DNA from: Selaginella moellendorffii
Lineage: Eukaryota > Streptophyta > Lycopodiopsida > Selaginellales > Selaginellaceae
Length of the DNA stretch: 64,000 nt
Direction: 5' to 3'
Assembly: GCF_000143415.4 (NCBI RefSeq)
Contig: NW_003314343.1
Coordinates: 789,334 to 853,333, forward strand
The notes beneath the pieces are model-generated. The model saw only the letters and a list, made by a program, of their open reading frames with translations. It was not told where the DNA came from and did no database searches. The position numbers were made by a program, and so were the translations under genes. This document shows, piece after piece, positions 37,829 through 49,530 of this stretch (within the stretch, counting starts at the first letter, position 1; every line of letters starts with the position of its first letter).

Positions 37829-38030
37829 TGTATTTATATCATGGAAAATGTATCCACAATAAGAATAAATCGTTAAGACTAAAGGAACAATCATTTCTGC
37901 TACTTACTTGAAATTCTGGAGGATACTTGCCACTCCTAAAAATTGCACTACCTCAAAATGCCACTTAGGTGTGCAAGCAAAGCAAAGACTAAGCACAAAG
38001 AGTTTTTCCTATGCTTTTTTAATTAGCTCC
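36762..38030. other. Intergenic, AT-rich, with microsatellites
   Basis: No gene is recognised. It contains (GA)n at 37568-37593 and a perfect (TA)n tract at 37745-37824. Beyond 37.2 kb the base composition drops to AT-rich DNA. Confidence 0.6.
37745..37824. repeat. (TA)40 microsatellite
   Basis: An uninterrupted alternating TA tract of 80 bp. Tyr-Ile repeat frames across it are artefacts. Confidence 0.98.
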
Positions 38031-38075
38031 CCATGTTCCATCATCTCATCCATGGTATGCACGATTCAAGCTTAG

Positions 38076-39547
38076 ATCCAGGTGTGGATCATAGAGATGA
38101 TCTAGCAGTGATTATCCAAATATACATACTCATTCATACACAGTCATATATAATTCTTTCCTCATGTGTGCGTGTGTCTGTCCACTTTCACTTTGAGGCT
38201 GAGGATGTTAAAAAGGAGAAATATGAAGCAACACCTAGGGTATATGGATGTGAAACACAAAAGTCTCACTCCCTCCAGATACCTGATCACTTGGCTAATG
38301 AAATTTAATCTCCCTGTGGATGCTAGAAACACCCTCCCAATGACTGTTTGTGATACATGCAAAGAATTTTCCTAAGGATTCCAGAGCACACCTGGGAACT
38401 CGCAGCCTCCAGCTGATTGTACTGGCATAACAGTGAGCCAGTAACTTGGTTTTGGAAATTTGGAAGCTGGAGCAAAGTGTTGAGAGTTAGAGATGCAAGC
38501 ATGATTGGGTGAGTGCTCTCAAAATTGAAATCCTAACCACGAGTGGCAAACAAAAGAGGAGCATACCTAATTGCATAGGCTTCACGAGCTGATGGTGAGA
38601 GCTGAAAAGAATTTCACATCCTAGTCTTCAATGCTTCATTCATATCTGCTGAAGAATTTTCCTTTTCACTGGTCTTTTTTCCTTGATAGTTTTAGGGCGG
38701 AGAAAGGTTGCATTTGTTATGGGCGCTGTGGATTTGATGATTCGGGTCGCTGTGTGTAGCATCCTCCAGAGTATCGAGGTAAATCAGCTTCCATCCTGGA
38801 TAATGAATTAGCGTTCGCTCGCCAGAGAGTCCAGAATGACCAGGTTGACAGGAGGATCTTGCCTCCAAGTGGATGTAAGTCATCGAATAATGAATGATCA
38901 AGAAATGTTTTTGTCACTCGCAAATTTTGATTTTGCGAGCATACCCTATCTATGCCATCATCCAAGAGGTGAGCCCATTTGCACCACCTTACGTCTCTTT
39001 GCAGGCCGGAGTGGAGAACGGCTTCGAGCAGGCTTCTGTGGTTTTCTTTGCCCTTCGACTTTTCTTGCCACAAGATACATCGCCCGCACCACCTGTCCAT
39101 TGTCTTGCACTACATCGCGTCTGGAAAGGTGCTCCGAAAACAAAAGCTCATGTTTGTTCGTTTGGTAGATGCACATCAGTCGCGAGTCGTGAGTCTATTA
39201 TAACTAAAGTCGACTGTTTGGTTATCCCATGCACAATGCTCACCAGTGCCACGTAAAAGACTGCAGTTGATACTGTGATCAACAGAAACAAGGAAAAGCT
39301 TCTCGCGGAGCTATATGCTGCCTTTAAAGTGCGCTTTTTTTCATAATGTAAGTCGACTTTTTCTGATCAACTTCCAGTGCAGCTTTACTGGCGCCACGCT
39401 GAGCACTCTCTACGAGCTGCTGCGGGAGAAAATCCGGGAGGCACACAAATCCAGAAAGAGCAACAAAGGTCGTGTTGCCGAGCAGGACTTGGATCTCATT
39501 TCCGACCGCCCTGGACAACACGGGGCCTCACGATAGGCTTTGATACG
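38076..39547 (+). repeat. Segment A, copy 1: duplicated gene-fragment block
   Basis: First of three copies of a gene-derived block (others at 48.15-49.5 and 51.79-53.46 kb). Readable pieces on the plus strand are a hydrophobic FVMGAVDLMIRVAVCSILQS helix, IHRPHHLSIVL-like and GKVLRKQKLMFVRLVDA segments, and an exon pair with a 46-bp intron giving TVINRNKEKLLAELYAAFK and LSTLYELLREKIREAHKSRK. Frames are interrupted. I cannot name the parent gene. It abuts the outer end of inverted repeat B. Confidence 0.6.
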
Positions 39548-40919
39548 AAATGCTCTACGAACAGCTCTCTTGTGAGTAAATATTCTAGAATACTTTACTA
39601 TCTAATGGTTGTTATTTATTTAGATTAATTTTGTATTTATAAATTGTAAACATGTTTATAATTATAAACTTCCATTTGATTAATTGGATTAATATATAGG
39701 AATAACACTACTACTAAGAAAATCAAGTGTTGTTGCGTATAACATATTATTATTGCATGAATTGACTTAAGCTATATAAGTAAGTAGCAAATCAAGTTTT
39801 AAAATTGACATATTTATATTTTCTCAAATTAAATAGATTTATGTAGCCCTTTTCCTTGAAGGGCAATAAAATAGATTATTCTTTCAGAATATTTTTTTCT
39901 TTTCTAAAGGATGAATGAATATTCCAAATGTGATGAATTTCTCTATCCATTTTGTTAGTGTATAATTTTATATTCCATTTTTCTCTTACCACCTCTTTGG
40001 TATGGCAATGAATATAATTGTGTATATTTGTTATAATGCTTAAATTATTTATCATATGTAGATTTATTGTTTGTTTTGAGTTGTATACAAAAATATTATG
40101 CACACAATCACTTTTCAATTGCTATATTAGCAATCAAAATGTGATTATGTATATAATATTTTTGTCATGGGATATACCCTATATACATGGCGTGACATCC
40201 TATGCAAAACTAATCTCAAACAACATAAGATCACCACAAATCTAACAAACGGTTTTTTGTCTTGTATGATTGAGTGCAGATTTATAATCTCTTGATTGTG
40301 ATCATCTCTTTACTCTTATTTCACACAACTGTGGCTCATTTCTTATAATTTAGAAGCATAATTTTATTGTAGCATTCCCTTGGTCCCCACATCATATGTT
40401 GCAAGAAAAGCATTTAAACCACAATAACACTCTTGAGGTGATACACCCCTTCCTAACCTCCTAATTTATAGTTTTGAGATATTAGTGCAATGTACATTGG
40501 TGTAAGTTTTTGAATTTTTATTTTCTGGGAGATCACCCAACCCAATATTATTCAAAATATCCCAAAATTCTTAACTAATTAAAAAAAGATTGCCTCTACT
40601 TTCTATATTTGAATTCTTATAGATTTAATTACCCCACTATGCCCTAATGTCATTCCACACACAATATTTCATTTTCAATCAACATAATATATTCTATTAC
40701 TGTTTACATAGTCTCAGATTTAGGAATCGGGCAATTTCTTTTGCAGCTCTGGCGTCCTTTTTGCCAGTGTTAAAGCTGACATATAGCATGTGAATACGTA
40801 CTACGGTATGCACAAAGCTTTACCGCAAGCATACACGTAGCTCAATATCGACATAAAAGACACAAAAGTCCTAAAAGGTAGTGCATGCGTCACAATGCAT
40901 CCTTTCTCAACTTGGAGAT

Positions 40920-41180
40920 ACCAGTTATTTAAGAACACTTGAAAGATGTACGTTTCTGAGGACAACCAGGCAATTCCATGCCCGAGCGGGGGAGGAGCTA
41001 CTGGACGTGGCTCCTTGTCCCAGTTCGGAGAGCTCACCGAGACGAAGCGAAGCTCGTGTTTGATCGCCGTCGTGGGTCTCTGCGTACGCCCGCTTCGAAT
41101 GCCCCCAGCAGCCCCCGAGGATCGAGATGGTGTCTCCTGGACTGCCGTAATCGCAGAGCTCTCTCAAAACTATCGCCTCC
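40920..41180 (+). pseudogene. PPR gene fragment in the cargo of inverted-repeat element 1
   Basis: Plus strand shows DEAKLVFDR and RDGVSWTAVIAELS, the end and start of adjacent PPR repeats, in different frames. The same fragment is in the cargo at 51.56-51.73 kb and 55.40-55.58 kb. A further unidentified fragment reading NPLKNFTEMVKLNHCEDYDV on the minus strand lies at about 41185-41300. Confidence 0.5.
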
Positions 41181-41469
41181 AGGACACAACACAATACCGA
41201 CCGCAAAGTTTAGACAAGACAATAACATCATAGTCCTCGCAGTGGTTGAGCTTCACCATCTCAGTGAAGTTCTTGAGCGGGTTGGCGTCCTCTTCTTGTC
41301 CGTCAGACTCTGCTTCATGGCGATGGCATCAGGGAGCTCTACATTGTTAATAGATGCACTAGTCGGTAGCCACGATCTTCTATCAATCTTTCCTCACGAC
41401 ATTCTAGGGAGGAAATAGAAACCTTATTATAACAACCTTTGCGATGTAGGCAAAGAAACATAGAGTCAA

Positions 41470-41893
41470 TCATGCACACCATCCACCAACACCGAGGACT
41501 GCTATGCAGTGGAGCCCCGAACAGCACTGTACTCCCCTTGGAATATAGAACGGTGCACAACTCTTGCCCTTGCCGGCACAATTCTCATTCAAGGTGAGAG
41601 CTAGATCCCCATGATCATCTTCTGCATCACACAGAATCTTAGTGACCAAAAGAGCCAATGAAACCTCACACTCACCAGTGTTAACAGGATGATCTTCAGC
41701 GAAGCCAGCTACCTCCTGGTTCTGCCGAGTTATGTCGTAAACCTCTTCTCCTGCAGCACAGGGAATGTCAGTGACCAAGAAACCGGAGCCACATCTCACA
41801 CTCACCGATATTAGCAGGACGAGCAGATGCCATAAACATTGCCATGGTGCATGCTACAGCAAGAAAAAGAGTAAAGCGGAGAGCCATTGGCAT
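41470..41893 (-). CDS. Secreted knottin-like cysteine-rich peptide, copy 1
   Basis: Exons 41893-41806 (88 nt), 41750-41676 (75 nt) and 41621-41470 (152 nt) join through GTGAGTGTGAG-type donors and TGCAG acceptors to 105 codons (104 aa). An N-terminal signal peptide MPMALRFTLFLAVACTMAMF ends in MASARP. An acidic propeptide-like stretch follows. The C-terminal 37 residues carry six Cys spaced C-6-C-10-CC-4-C-9-C (CAGKGKSC, GVQCCSGLHC, GGWCA). This resembles the plant six-Cys knottin antimicrobial peptides of the Mirabilis/Phytolacca type (C-6-C-8-CC-3-C-10-C). The product should be exported and folded with three disulfides; a defensive role is inferred from fold only. The gene sits inside an inverted-repeat element. 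Confidence 0.7.
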
Positions 41894-43873
41894 GAGACTG
41901 GATACAACCGATTGAATGAGCGCTAGGAATCATAGAAGCCTACAGTTTATATATTCTAGAGCTGGTTGTATTTAAAACGTGCTGCTGCAAGCAGCCAATT
42001 ATATTGAGCCACGTGTATGCTAGCTGTAAAACGTTGTACATAACGTAGTACGTATTCACATGCTATATGTCAACTTTAACACTGACGCCAGAGCTGCAAA
42101 AGAAATTGTCCGCATTGTGACACTGAGACTATGTAAACAGTAATAAATTGTCCGCATTGTGACACTGAGACTATGTAAACAGTAATAAAATATATTATGT
42201 TAGTTGAAAATGAAGTTGGTGATGAATTTGAGGTGGGTAATTTTATTTGACCATTTTTGAAAAGGGTAGAAATTTGTTTTTAAGGGCTAACCTTCAAAAC
42301 AAAGAAACTTTTAAAATACAAAAGCTTAAAGATTTTGAAAGTTCTTTTCTTGTCCTTGACTGTCAAGTGGCTCTTGTTGGGTAGTGGGGATAGTTCTTCC
42401 TTAGGCTTACCTTAGTTATTCTCATATAAAATGTGTGAGTCACTTGGTAATACAAGGGGAAGTGTACCTCAATTTGGCAAAACATTGCAAAATATATGAA
42501 AAAAATTAAATATATGTGTGTTTAAATTATTGTAATACACATGTGTGACTCACAAAATTATACAACTTTTTTTTACGTATGGGCATGCAATAATGCCTTT
42601 CTAAGTTAGTGTCACATATACAATTTTCTACGCTATATTTGACTCAATGTCAAATTTTTTAATATGTTAGAAGGGTTTACACTTTGGGTTAGGGCTTGTA
42701 GTTGTGATGTTTAAAACAATTCGATCTATAAGAATTCAAATATAGATGGTAAGGGCACATTTGGAATACTCATTCATCCTTTAGAAAAGAAAAAATATTC
42801 TGAAAGAATAATCTATTTTATTGCCCTTCAAGGAAAAGGGCTACATAAATCTATTTAATTTGAGAAAATATAAATATGTCAATTTTAAAACTTGATTTGC
42901 TGCTTACTTATATAGCTTAAGTCAATTCATGCAATAATAATAATAATGTATTGCGTGCTGCATGCAGCAACACTTAATTTTCTTAGTAGTAGTGTTATTC
43001 CTATTGATTAATCAAATTAATCAAATGGAAGTTTATAATTGTAAACATGTTTACAATTTATAAATATAAGAGTAATCTAAATAAATAACAGCCATTAGAT
43101 AGTAAAGTATTCTCGAATATTTAAATATATTCTAGGTATATTCACTACCACACCCAAATTAAACTATTATGAAGTAATATTAAAAGTAGCATCTCGAATG
43201 GAGAAAAACTAGTTAGAGTCATGTTGGCAAAAAACAACTCAGAAAGGAATCTTTAGTAAGACATTGATTGAGATCAATCTTCTCTAAAGTCATATTAAAA
43301 CCCAGGGTTTAAATCAGCCACTCAAGAAATTTTAGAAAAGTAAAATTAAAGAATAAAAGGCAAATTAACATACAATTTGGACTGCTTCAACCACTATAGA
43401 GAATATTATATACATATGGAAGGCGCGCGCCGCGCAACCTCCACTCCTTTCGCAGCACGCACTTGTGTTTTTGCTTCTCTCATCGCAACCAACTGAGAAG
43501 AGCTCCCTCGGGTTGGGCGCCTGTGCCCGGGAAACGGCCTTAAGACCGTTAACGGACACGTGGAATAACGTGATTCGAGGATGAGAGGGTTTCTCTAGAA
43601 CTGGCAGCTGGTAGCTGGGTTTTGGAGAACCTGGCAGTTGTTAGCCTTCTCGCAGAGAACCTGACATCATCCGACGGCTGCCAACGGCTAGATCAAGTTA
43701 ACGGGCGAGCCACAGCCCGTTAAGAGAGGAGGTCCAGGCAGCGCCAGATTGATTACGAGCTGCTAGATCTGGGGGATGTTGCCAGAGATTTGTGTGTTCT
43801 TCCTGTAGCAGCTCTAAGAGGGAGAGGGAGAGGGAGAGGGAGAGAGAGGGGAGGCGAGAGGGGGAGAGGGGGA

Positions 43874-44041
43874 ATGGATTCTTTCAATCCGTTCCAGGAG
43901 GAGGTGGGCGGGGGGGGGCATCCAGAGCACGTTTGCGGACATGGCGCTGCAGCACAAGCTCACCTTCCTCGTCGACAACTCGTCCCTCTGCTGCTGGACG
44001 TATGCAATCGTCTGGCAGCTCTCCAGCGCCGACGGCCAGAT

Positions 44042-44082
<41 letters not shown>

Positions 44083-45200
44083 GCATCACCTAGCATCATC
44101 TGCCATGGTTCTAAAAGGCGCTCACTTCACTTCAGGATTCTGAGCTGGGGCGACGGCTACTTCTCCACCAACGAGAACAGTACCCAGCGGAACGAGGCCA
44201 AGCAGTTCGATGCCGACCAAATTCTCAGGCGCAAGGTCCTCCGCGAGCTCCACGACCTGTGCCATCCCGAGGAGGATTATCGAGAGGTGGACCATGTCAC
44301 CGACCAGGAGTGGTTCTATCTCCTCTCCATGTCGTGGAATTTCGCCTGCGGTGAAGGGTACGTAGAAACACGCTTCTTGTCTTGTTCCAAGGCTGATAAG
44401 CTCCAGGAGAACTCGCAGCATTCCAGGGCGGGCGTTCCAGTTTGGGCAGCACATATGGATTTGCGACACTGTCAAGCCCATTAACTTTCAGTGTGCGCGA
44501 CTGGAGCTTGCCAAGGTAACGTATTCTTTTTCCTTTGTTTTTATCACCTGCGCTCCAAGATTGCGTGCTGACTTCACTCCTCCCCTCTGTGCTTGTGCCC
44601 AGAGCGCAGGAATTCAGGTAACCAAAAGTTGAACTGGCCATGTTGTATAGATCTCTCACGTACTCCACGCTGCAGACAATCGTCTGTGTTCCCACCCGAA
44701 ACGGAGTTGTGGAGCTGGGATCCACCGAAATCGTAAGCTTTCGTGTTTTTCGCTTCTCTCTGTTGGAGATGATATATGTGGTGCCGCAGGTTAACGAGTG
44801 CTCGCGGACACTCCAAGACATAAGGAGATACTTTGAGGAGGAGCAGCAGCAGCAGCAATCACAGTAGCAACCGCAGCAACAGCAACTTCTTTCCCACCTT
44901 TGAAGTTTCTATTCATTGCTCTTGAACCCGCAGGATTCCTCGTTGCTATCCGGTCCTATATCCAGCACCAGGAAGTTTCCAGCTTGTGCCCCTGGGGATT
45001 TCTTGCCTCCTCTGAAAGAAAAGTCTCCTGGGTCATATGTCCTCTCAACATCTCCCAATCAAAACGCCGTATGCATTCCAATAGAGATCATATTTCCTCG
45101 AGGCCTTGACAACCCTTGTCACTTGCTCGACAAGCTCAACATCGCTAGCATTGTGTTTTGGCATGATCTCATGGATGAAGGACGAGCACACGCTGCTTAG
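43874..45200 (+). pseudogene. bHLH-MYC_N domain protein, copy 1, frameshifted
   Basis: The ATG at 43874 begins MDSFNPFQEEV. A G-run right after it is two bases shorter than in copy 2 and shifts the frame. Beyond it, exons encode the MYC/GL3-type N-terminal domain: SLCCWTYAIVWQLSSADGQM, GDGYFSTNEN, ILRRKVLRELHDL, VTDQEWFYLLSMSWNFACGEG (in two parts), IPGRAFQFGQHIWICD, LELAK, SAGIQ, TIVCVPTRNGVVELGSTEI and VNECSRTLQDIRRYFEEEQ. In full-length proteins this domain binds MYB partners and precedes a bHLH. Here a TAG follows in the Gln run (near 44866), where copy 2 has CAG. No bHLH domain is seen downstream; an open DSSLLSGPISSTRKF... exon to 45200 is the last related sequence. (GA)n lies in the leader and (CT)n in intron 1. 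Confidence 0.75.
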
Positions 45201-45513
45201 AACAGAGATTGTGCATGCTCCTCACCTCCACCCTGATGGGATTGGTTTGCAACAGAAACGTACTAATTTTTCTTCTTGGTGGAAATCTCCAACAGCCTTT
45301 ACAAACTGTGTCTCACGGAAGACCAGCTGCTTTGCAGTATTGGAAACGTCACCTCAAAGATCTTCATCGTCTTGCTTTGAAAAATCAGAGGAGAAAAACA
45401 GTCCAAGATGTAGAGAAAAGAAATGTACGTCCTCGTCCAGAGCAAGAAAAGTTAGGGCTAGGGTCAGCGTCCAGTTTATCTCTGAGCGTAAAAAGTATAT
45501 ACGCAGAACAAGG

Positions 45514-47313
45514 ATGGCGTTTCTGCGAGCGCAGCGCGTTTTGTACATCCATCCCACAGGCGAAGCGGAACTAGACGAAGGAGTGCTGCGGCACAAGGGG
45601 AGGAGAGGTAGGCCAGTTCCCAGCGCTCTGCCCGATGTGGCCGGCCTTCGGGGATGGCTGCAGGAAGAACTGCCTTCTGTGGATTCGGTCCTCGTTCCCG
45701 GCGATGGATGGTACAATCCGGAGTACTTACCAGACGGCCCACTTCCTGTGAGCTTTGCGCTTCATGTGCGTGGATCCGAAGGTAAAGTAACTGGTTTTTT
45801 GCTCTTGGTCTCCGCTCATTCTTGGCGATGGTGATCAGGCAAGCGACGCAGGGACGAAAACACCGCTGTGACAGTCGCAAGGAGTCAGACGAAGAGGGTG
45901 AAGGATTACCAAGTATACGAGCCCATGCTAGTGGAGCCGGATATCCTACTGGGCGGCCGGTCGAGTACCATGCTTGTGGCTCTAAAGTGGCTAGCTTTGC
46001 TCGAGCGCGAGGCCGCCAAGGTAGACCTTACAAGCCTGAGAGAGCTCAGGCTTGCCAAGGTGAAGCCAAAGGAGAGCGCCTATTATCCCGGCGTCTTGGC
46101 CTTCTTACGAGCTGCTTCGATTGGTCAGACAGGCTTGAATTTCGGTGGGCACGGCTTGCAGGGCTTTATATGCGGCAAGCCAAGAGTTGTGTCGGAAGTG
46201 AAAACGAAGGTTTTCTATGCAACTGATAAGGATGAGACGGGTATGGTGGCCAATGCTACGCTGATAAAGCAGGAAACAGACTATCTGAAAACGGGAATCG
46301 AGGGAACGGATGAGACGGCTCGTCTGGGGTGCCTGTTTTGCCGCATGGACAGGTTCTGGATTGTCAAGTACCTGCGAGTGACGGATAAGGTTCAGGTGAC
46401 GCCGGGATTTCCTTTGCCTCTGCAGCTGGCCGACTTCAGTCCGGATTTTGTGCTGATGAAGCTTTCGTGGCTAAATGAGACCAGCTTGGAGAGCATCAGC
46501 CTGAAAGACGTTCTACCTCCTAAACCGATGCCTGGATTCTGTACGTTGGTCTCCTATACGGAGGAACTGCAGCGAATGTACGATCTACCGCTGCTGAGTG
46601 TTCGTTTCGTGGGACCAAGCACTGATATCCCGCTCTCAGATCTGACGCCGGTGGCTTATGGCAAGAAGTCCCTTGTGGTGCTCCGACGATCGGCATTCAA
46701 TGTCCTCAAGATCTGCTCGCCATCGAGTGCTGAGATGGAGCGACGCATCCATGCAGCATCCGACGGGCACTGCAACGTGCGGAGGCTTGTGAACTGGGGG
46801 ATGGTGAGCATTGGGGAGAACAATGACGTGTTTGGCTTTCTGGAGCTCGAGGGCTATGGCCAGCCTTTGGGTCGGGAGCACATTGCCGACATGGAAGCGA
46901 TGGATGATATGTGGAATCAGGCATACCGGGGGCTCAAGCATCTCCATTCCAAGGGTGTTCTTCACCGCGACGTGAAGCCAGACAACCTGGTCGTGTTTCC
47001 GGGCAACGTGCTCAAGATAAACGACTACGATGTGTCGTGCTTCAAAGGCGAGAGCCGTGCTTACAGCGAGATGGTGGGAACTGTCGGGTACCAGTCTCCT
47101 TCTGATATGTTGCCGTATGCGGAGGAGGACGACGTGTTGTCTCTGGCGCTCTCTTTCTATGCTCTCAAGTTTGGAACGACAACGACTTCGAAAGCGGGCC
47201 GGCTCCATATCTTACTCCGAGAGCTGCAGCCGGATGTTTTCCCTGGAGCAATGATCCAGGCAGTGGAAGAAGCGGTGATGCAACTCAACTTGGAGCTACT
47301 CGAAGAAGATTAG
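45514..47313 (+). CDS. Possible PD-(D/E)XK-like region fused to a small protein kinase domain (Crinkler-type effector-like), copy 1, intact
   Basis: Two exons, 45514-45781 and 45839-47313, give 580 aa. Residues 1-90 are a small N-terminal module ending in a basic KRRRDENT hinge. Residues about 110-330 contain VSEVKTKVFY (E209-x-K211) followed by DETARLGCLFCRMDRFWIVK, a layout like the nuclease-fold modules that precede kinases in Crinkler-type proteins. The kinase part has VLKIC (K380), an EMERRIH helix C, HRDVKPDN (D467) and INDYDVS where DFG would be DYD (D485), then GTVGYQSPSDM. Catalytic Lys and both Asp are present, so activity is possible. Function in plants is unknown; relation to Crinkler/RHS-type effectors is my inference. 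No signal peptide is seen. An in-frame open stretch upstream to 45106 exists, but 45514 is the first ATG before the conserved part. Confidence 0.7.
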
Positions 47314-47989
47314 TACTAAATTTATAAAGTGAGCCTATTGAATGGTTTGTAAATTAAGACCTACTGTGTTCCTGAAGTGCCATTTGTAGCAACACCCAGT
47401 AATCACATAGACGTGGATCCCAATATGTCAGAGTCTATCAGGTTGGAGTTGTTTTATTTTGTTTGTGGTGGGCATGATGTTATTAGGAGCTGCATTTCGC
47501 AGTACATGTTCCATGCAGCACTTCTTCCTTCCCTCAGCTTGCACTTGGCAAGTCTACCACGCGGATGGAGGTCGACCCTCCAGCCAGTTTAGCAACACAA
47601 GAACAAGGTGGCGGTGGTGGTTGTGGTGGTGGTGCTCGTGTACATTGCCACATAGGAATCCATGTCAAGCTACAGTTGCACCTGGTGGTGAAGATGTAGA
47701 ATTGTTTCCTGTTGAACAATTGGAAAAGTAATGGATGTATCTAGATGTTCATGGATAACAGGAGTACTCCTCCACTCTTTCACAGCATGCTGTGTGGAGT
47801 TGATGGAGGATGAATGGTTGGTTTATATTCATTTTCTTTTGTGTTGTTAATGTTACTAAGGTGATCGTCTTCGTGGATTCAGGTTTAACAATCTCCTCCA
47901 TTCACTGCTTTATTGTCAATGTTTGGCAACATCTTTATAGTGCCACTTATGCAAGTTTCTAGTCCATTTGAATTGGTCATATATAATTT

Positions 47990-48090
47990 GATGGGCCATT
48001 TTCATAGGGGGTGTTATTATATTGTCATTGTATCTGATTACTTTATTCAATGAGTTGAGGTGTGTACACCTTGCAACATAATTTGAAAAC
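47990..48090 (+). mobile_element. Ty3/gypsy integrase fragment
   Basis: The reading GCYYIVIVSDYFIQ, stop, VEVCT resembles the integrase core YIVVVTDYFSKWVEA of gypsy elements. A related, more degenerate copy is at about 62690-62760 after segment D copy 2. Confidence 0.4.
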
Positions 48091-48149
48091 CTGAGTATAT
48101 CCTTTCAACTCAAGATTGTGAAAAGTGCTCAACATATGAATCTCTCTTT

Positions 48150-49515
48150 TCTCCCTATGGATGCTAGAAACACCCTCCCAATGATCAATGATTGTGACTG
48201 TTTATGACACATGCAAAGAATTTTCCTAGGGATCCCAGAGCACACTTGGGAACTTGCAGCTTCCAGCTTCCAGCTGGCATAACAGTGAGCCAGTAACTTG
48301 GTTTTGGAAATTTGGAAGTTGGAGCAAAGTGTTGAGAGTTAAAGATGCAAGGATGATTGCTGAGTGCTCTCAAAATTGAAATCCTCGAGTAGCAAACTAG
48401 TGGAAGTCCAAAAGAGGAGCATACCTAATTGCATAGGCTTCACGAGCTGATGGTGAGAGCTGAAAAGAATTTCAATGCTTCATTCATATCAGATATTCCT
48501 GCTGAAGCCTTTTCCTTTTCACTTGTCTTTTTCCCTTGATTGTTTTAGGGCGGAGAAAGGCGATGGAAACGGTGGTATCGGTGGTGGAGTTCATGAAAGC
48601 AGCCCGTGAAGCCTGACTGGATGGAAGTATGGATATAAGGGTACTAGACCTGAGTTGGAAGAGATTGACAGGAAGGAAAAGGAGCAGTCAGCATTGTACA
48701 GGGAAGTGTATTTGGCACTATTTGCTCCAATATGGGCGCTGTAGATTTGATGATTCGGGTCGCTGTGTGTAGCATCCTGAGGTAAATCAGGCTCCATCCT
48801 GGATAATGAATTAGCGTTCGCTCGCCAGAGAGTACAGAATGGCCAGGTTGACAGGAGGATCTTGCCTCCAAGTGGATGTAAGTCATCTAATAATGAATGA
48901 TCAATAAATGTTCTTGTCACTCGCAAAATTTGATTTTGCGAGCATACCCTACCTATGCCATCATCCAAGAGGTGAGCCCATTTGCACCACCTTACGTCTC
49001 TTTGCAGGCCGGAATGGAGAACGGCTTCGAGCAGTGGTTTTCTTTGCCCTTCGACTTTTCTTGCCACAAGATACATCGCCCGCACCACTTGTCCATTGTC
49101 TTGCGCTACATCGCGTCTGGAAAGGTGCTCCGAAAACAAAAGCTCATGTTTGTTCATTTGGTAGATGCGAGTCGCAAGTCTATTATAAGTAAAGTCGACT
49201 GTTTGGTTATCCCATGCACAATGCTCACCAGTGCCACGTAAAAGACTGCAGTTGATACTGTGATCAACAGAAACAAGGAAAAGCTTCTGGCGGAGCTATA
49301 TGCTGCCTTTAAAGTGCGCTTTTTTTCATAATGTAAGTCGACTTTTTCTGATCAACTTCCAGTGCAGCTTCACGCTGAGCACTCTCTACGAGCTGCTGGG
49401 GGAGAAAATCCGGGAGGCACACAAATCCAGAAAGAGCAACAAAGGTCGTGTTGCCGAGCAGGACTTGGATCTCATTTCTGACCGCCCCACGGGGTCTCAC
49501 GATAGGCTTTGATAC
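48150..49515 (+). repeat. Segment A, copy 2
   Basis: Same block as 38.3-39.55 kb and 52.03-53.46 kb, starting ctatggatgctagaaac. Here the hydrophobic-helix exon is preceded by an open METVVSVVEFMKAAREA stretch ending in a stop, and it lacks a few bases in the ALRLFL exon. No intact protein. Confidence 0.8.
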
Positions 49516-49530
49516 AAAACGAAGAGCTCT

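Larger units (their letters stand above)
39548..43140. mobile_element. Long-terminal-inverted-repeat element, copy 1, carrying a knottin-like gene
   Basis: The left arm (about 39567-40848) is the inverted complement of the right arm (about 41999-43135). For example gcagctctggcg at 40743 mirrors cgccagagctgc near 42090, and the block around 39900 (cttgaagggcaataaaatag) mirrors that at about 42820. The arms are AT-rich, 1.1-1.3 kb. The right arm lacks some 0.6 kb of the middle. The 1.15-kb centre holds a PPR fragment and the knottin-like gene. No transposase is visible. Structure fits a non-autonomous foldback or Mutator-like element that captured host sequence. Outer ends and target-site duplication could not be fixed. 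Confidence 0.65.
43140..48120. repeat. Segment D, copy 1 (bHLH-MYC and kinase-like genes)
   Basis: About 5 kb repeated at 57880-62815 with high identity, including promoter, introns and 3' sequence. Indels include an extra GC-rich 5' stretch in copy 2 near 58.25-58.34 kb. Confidence 0.9.

Noticed and set aside
37674-37911. Frames encoding long Tyr-Ile repeats
   Set aside because: They cross the (TA)n microsatellite and have no other content.
43790-44099. Arg-Glu repeat frames on both strands
   Set aside because: Produced by GA and CT microsatellites in the bHLH leader and intron.
45106-45513. N-terminal extension of the kinase fusion gene
   Set aside because: Open frame upstream is Ser-rich low-complexity sequence continuing from bHLH-region exons; no conserved motif, and the ATG at 45514 suffices.
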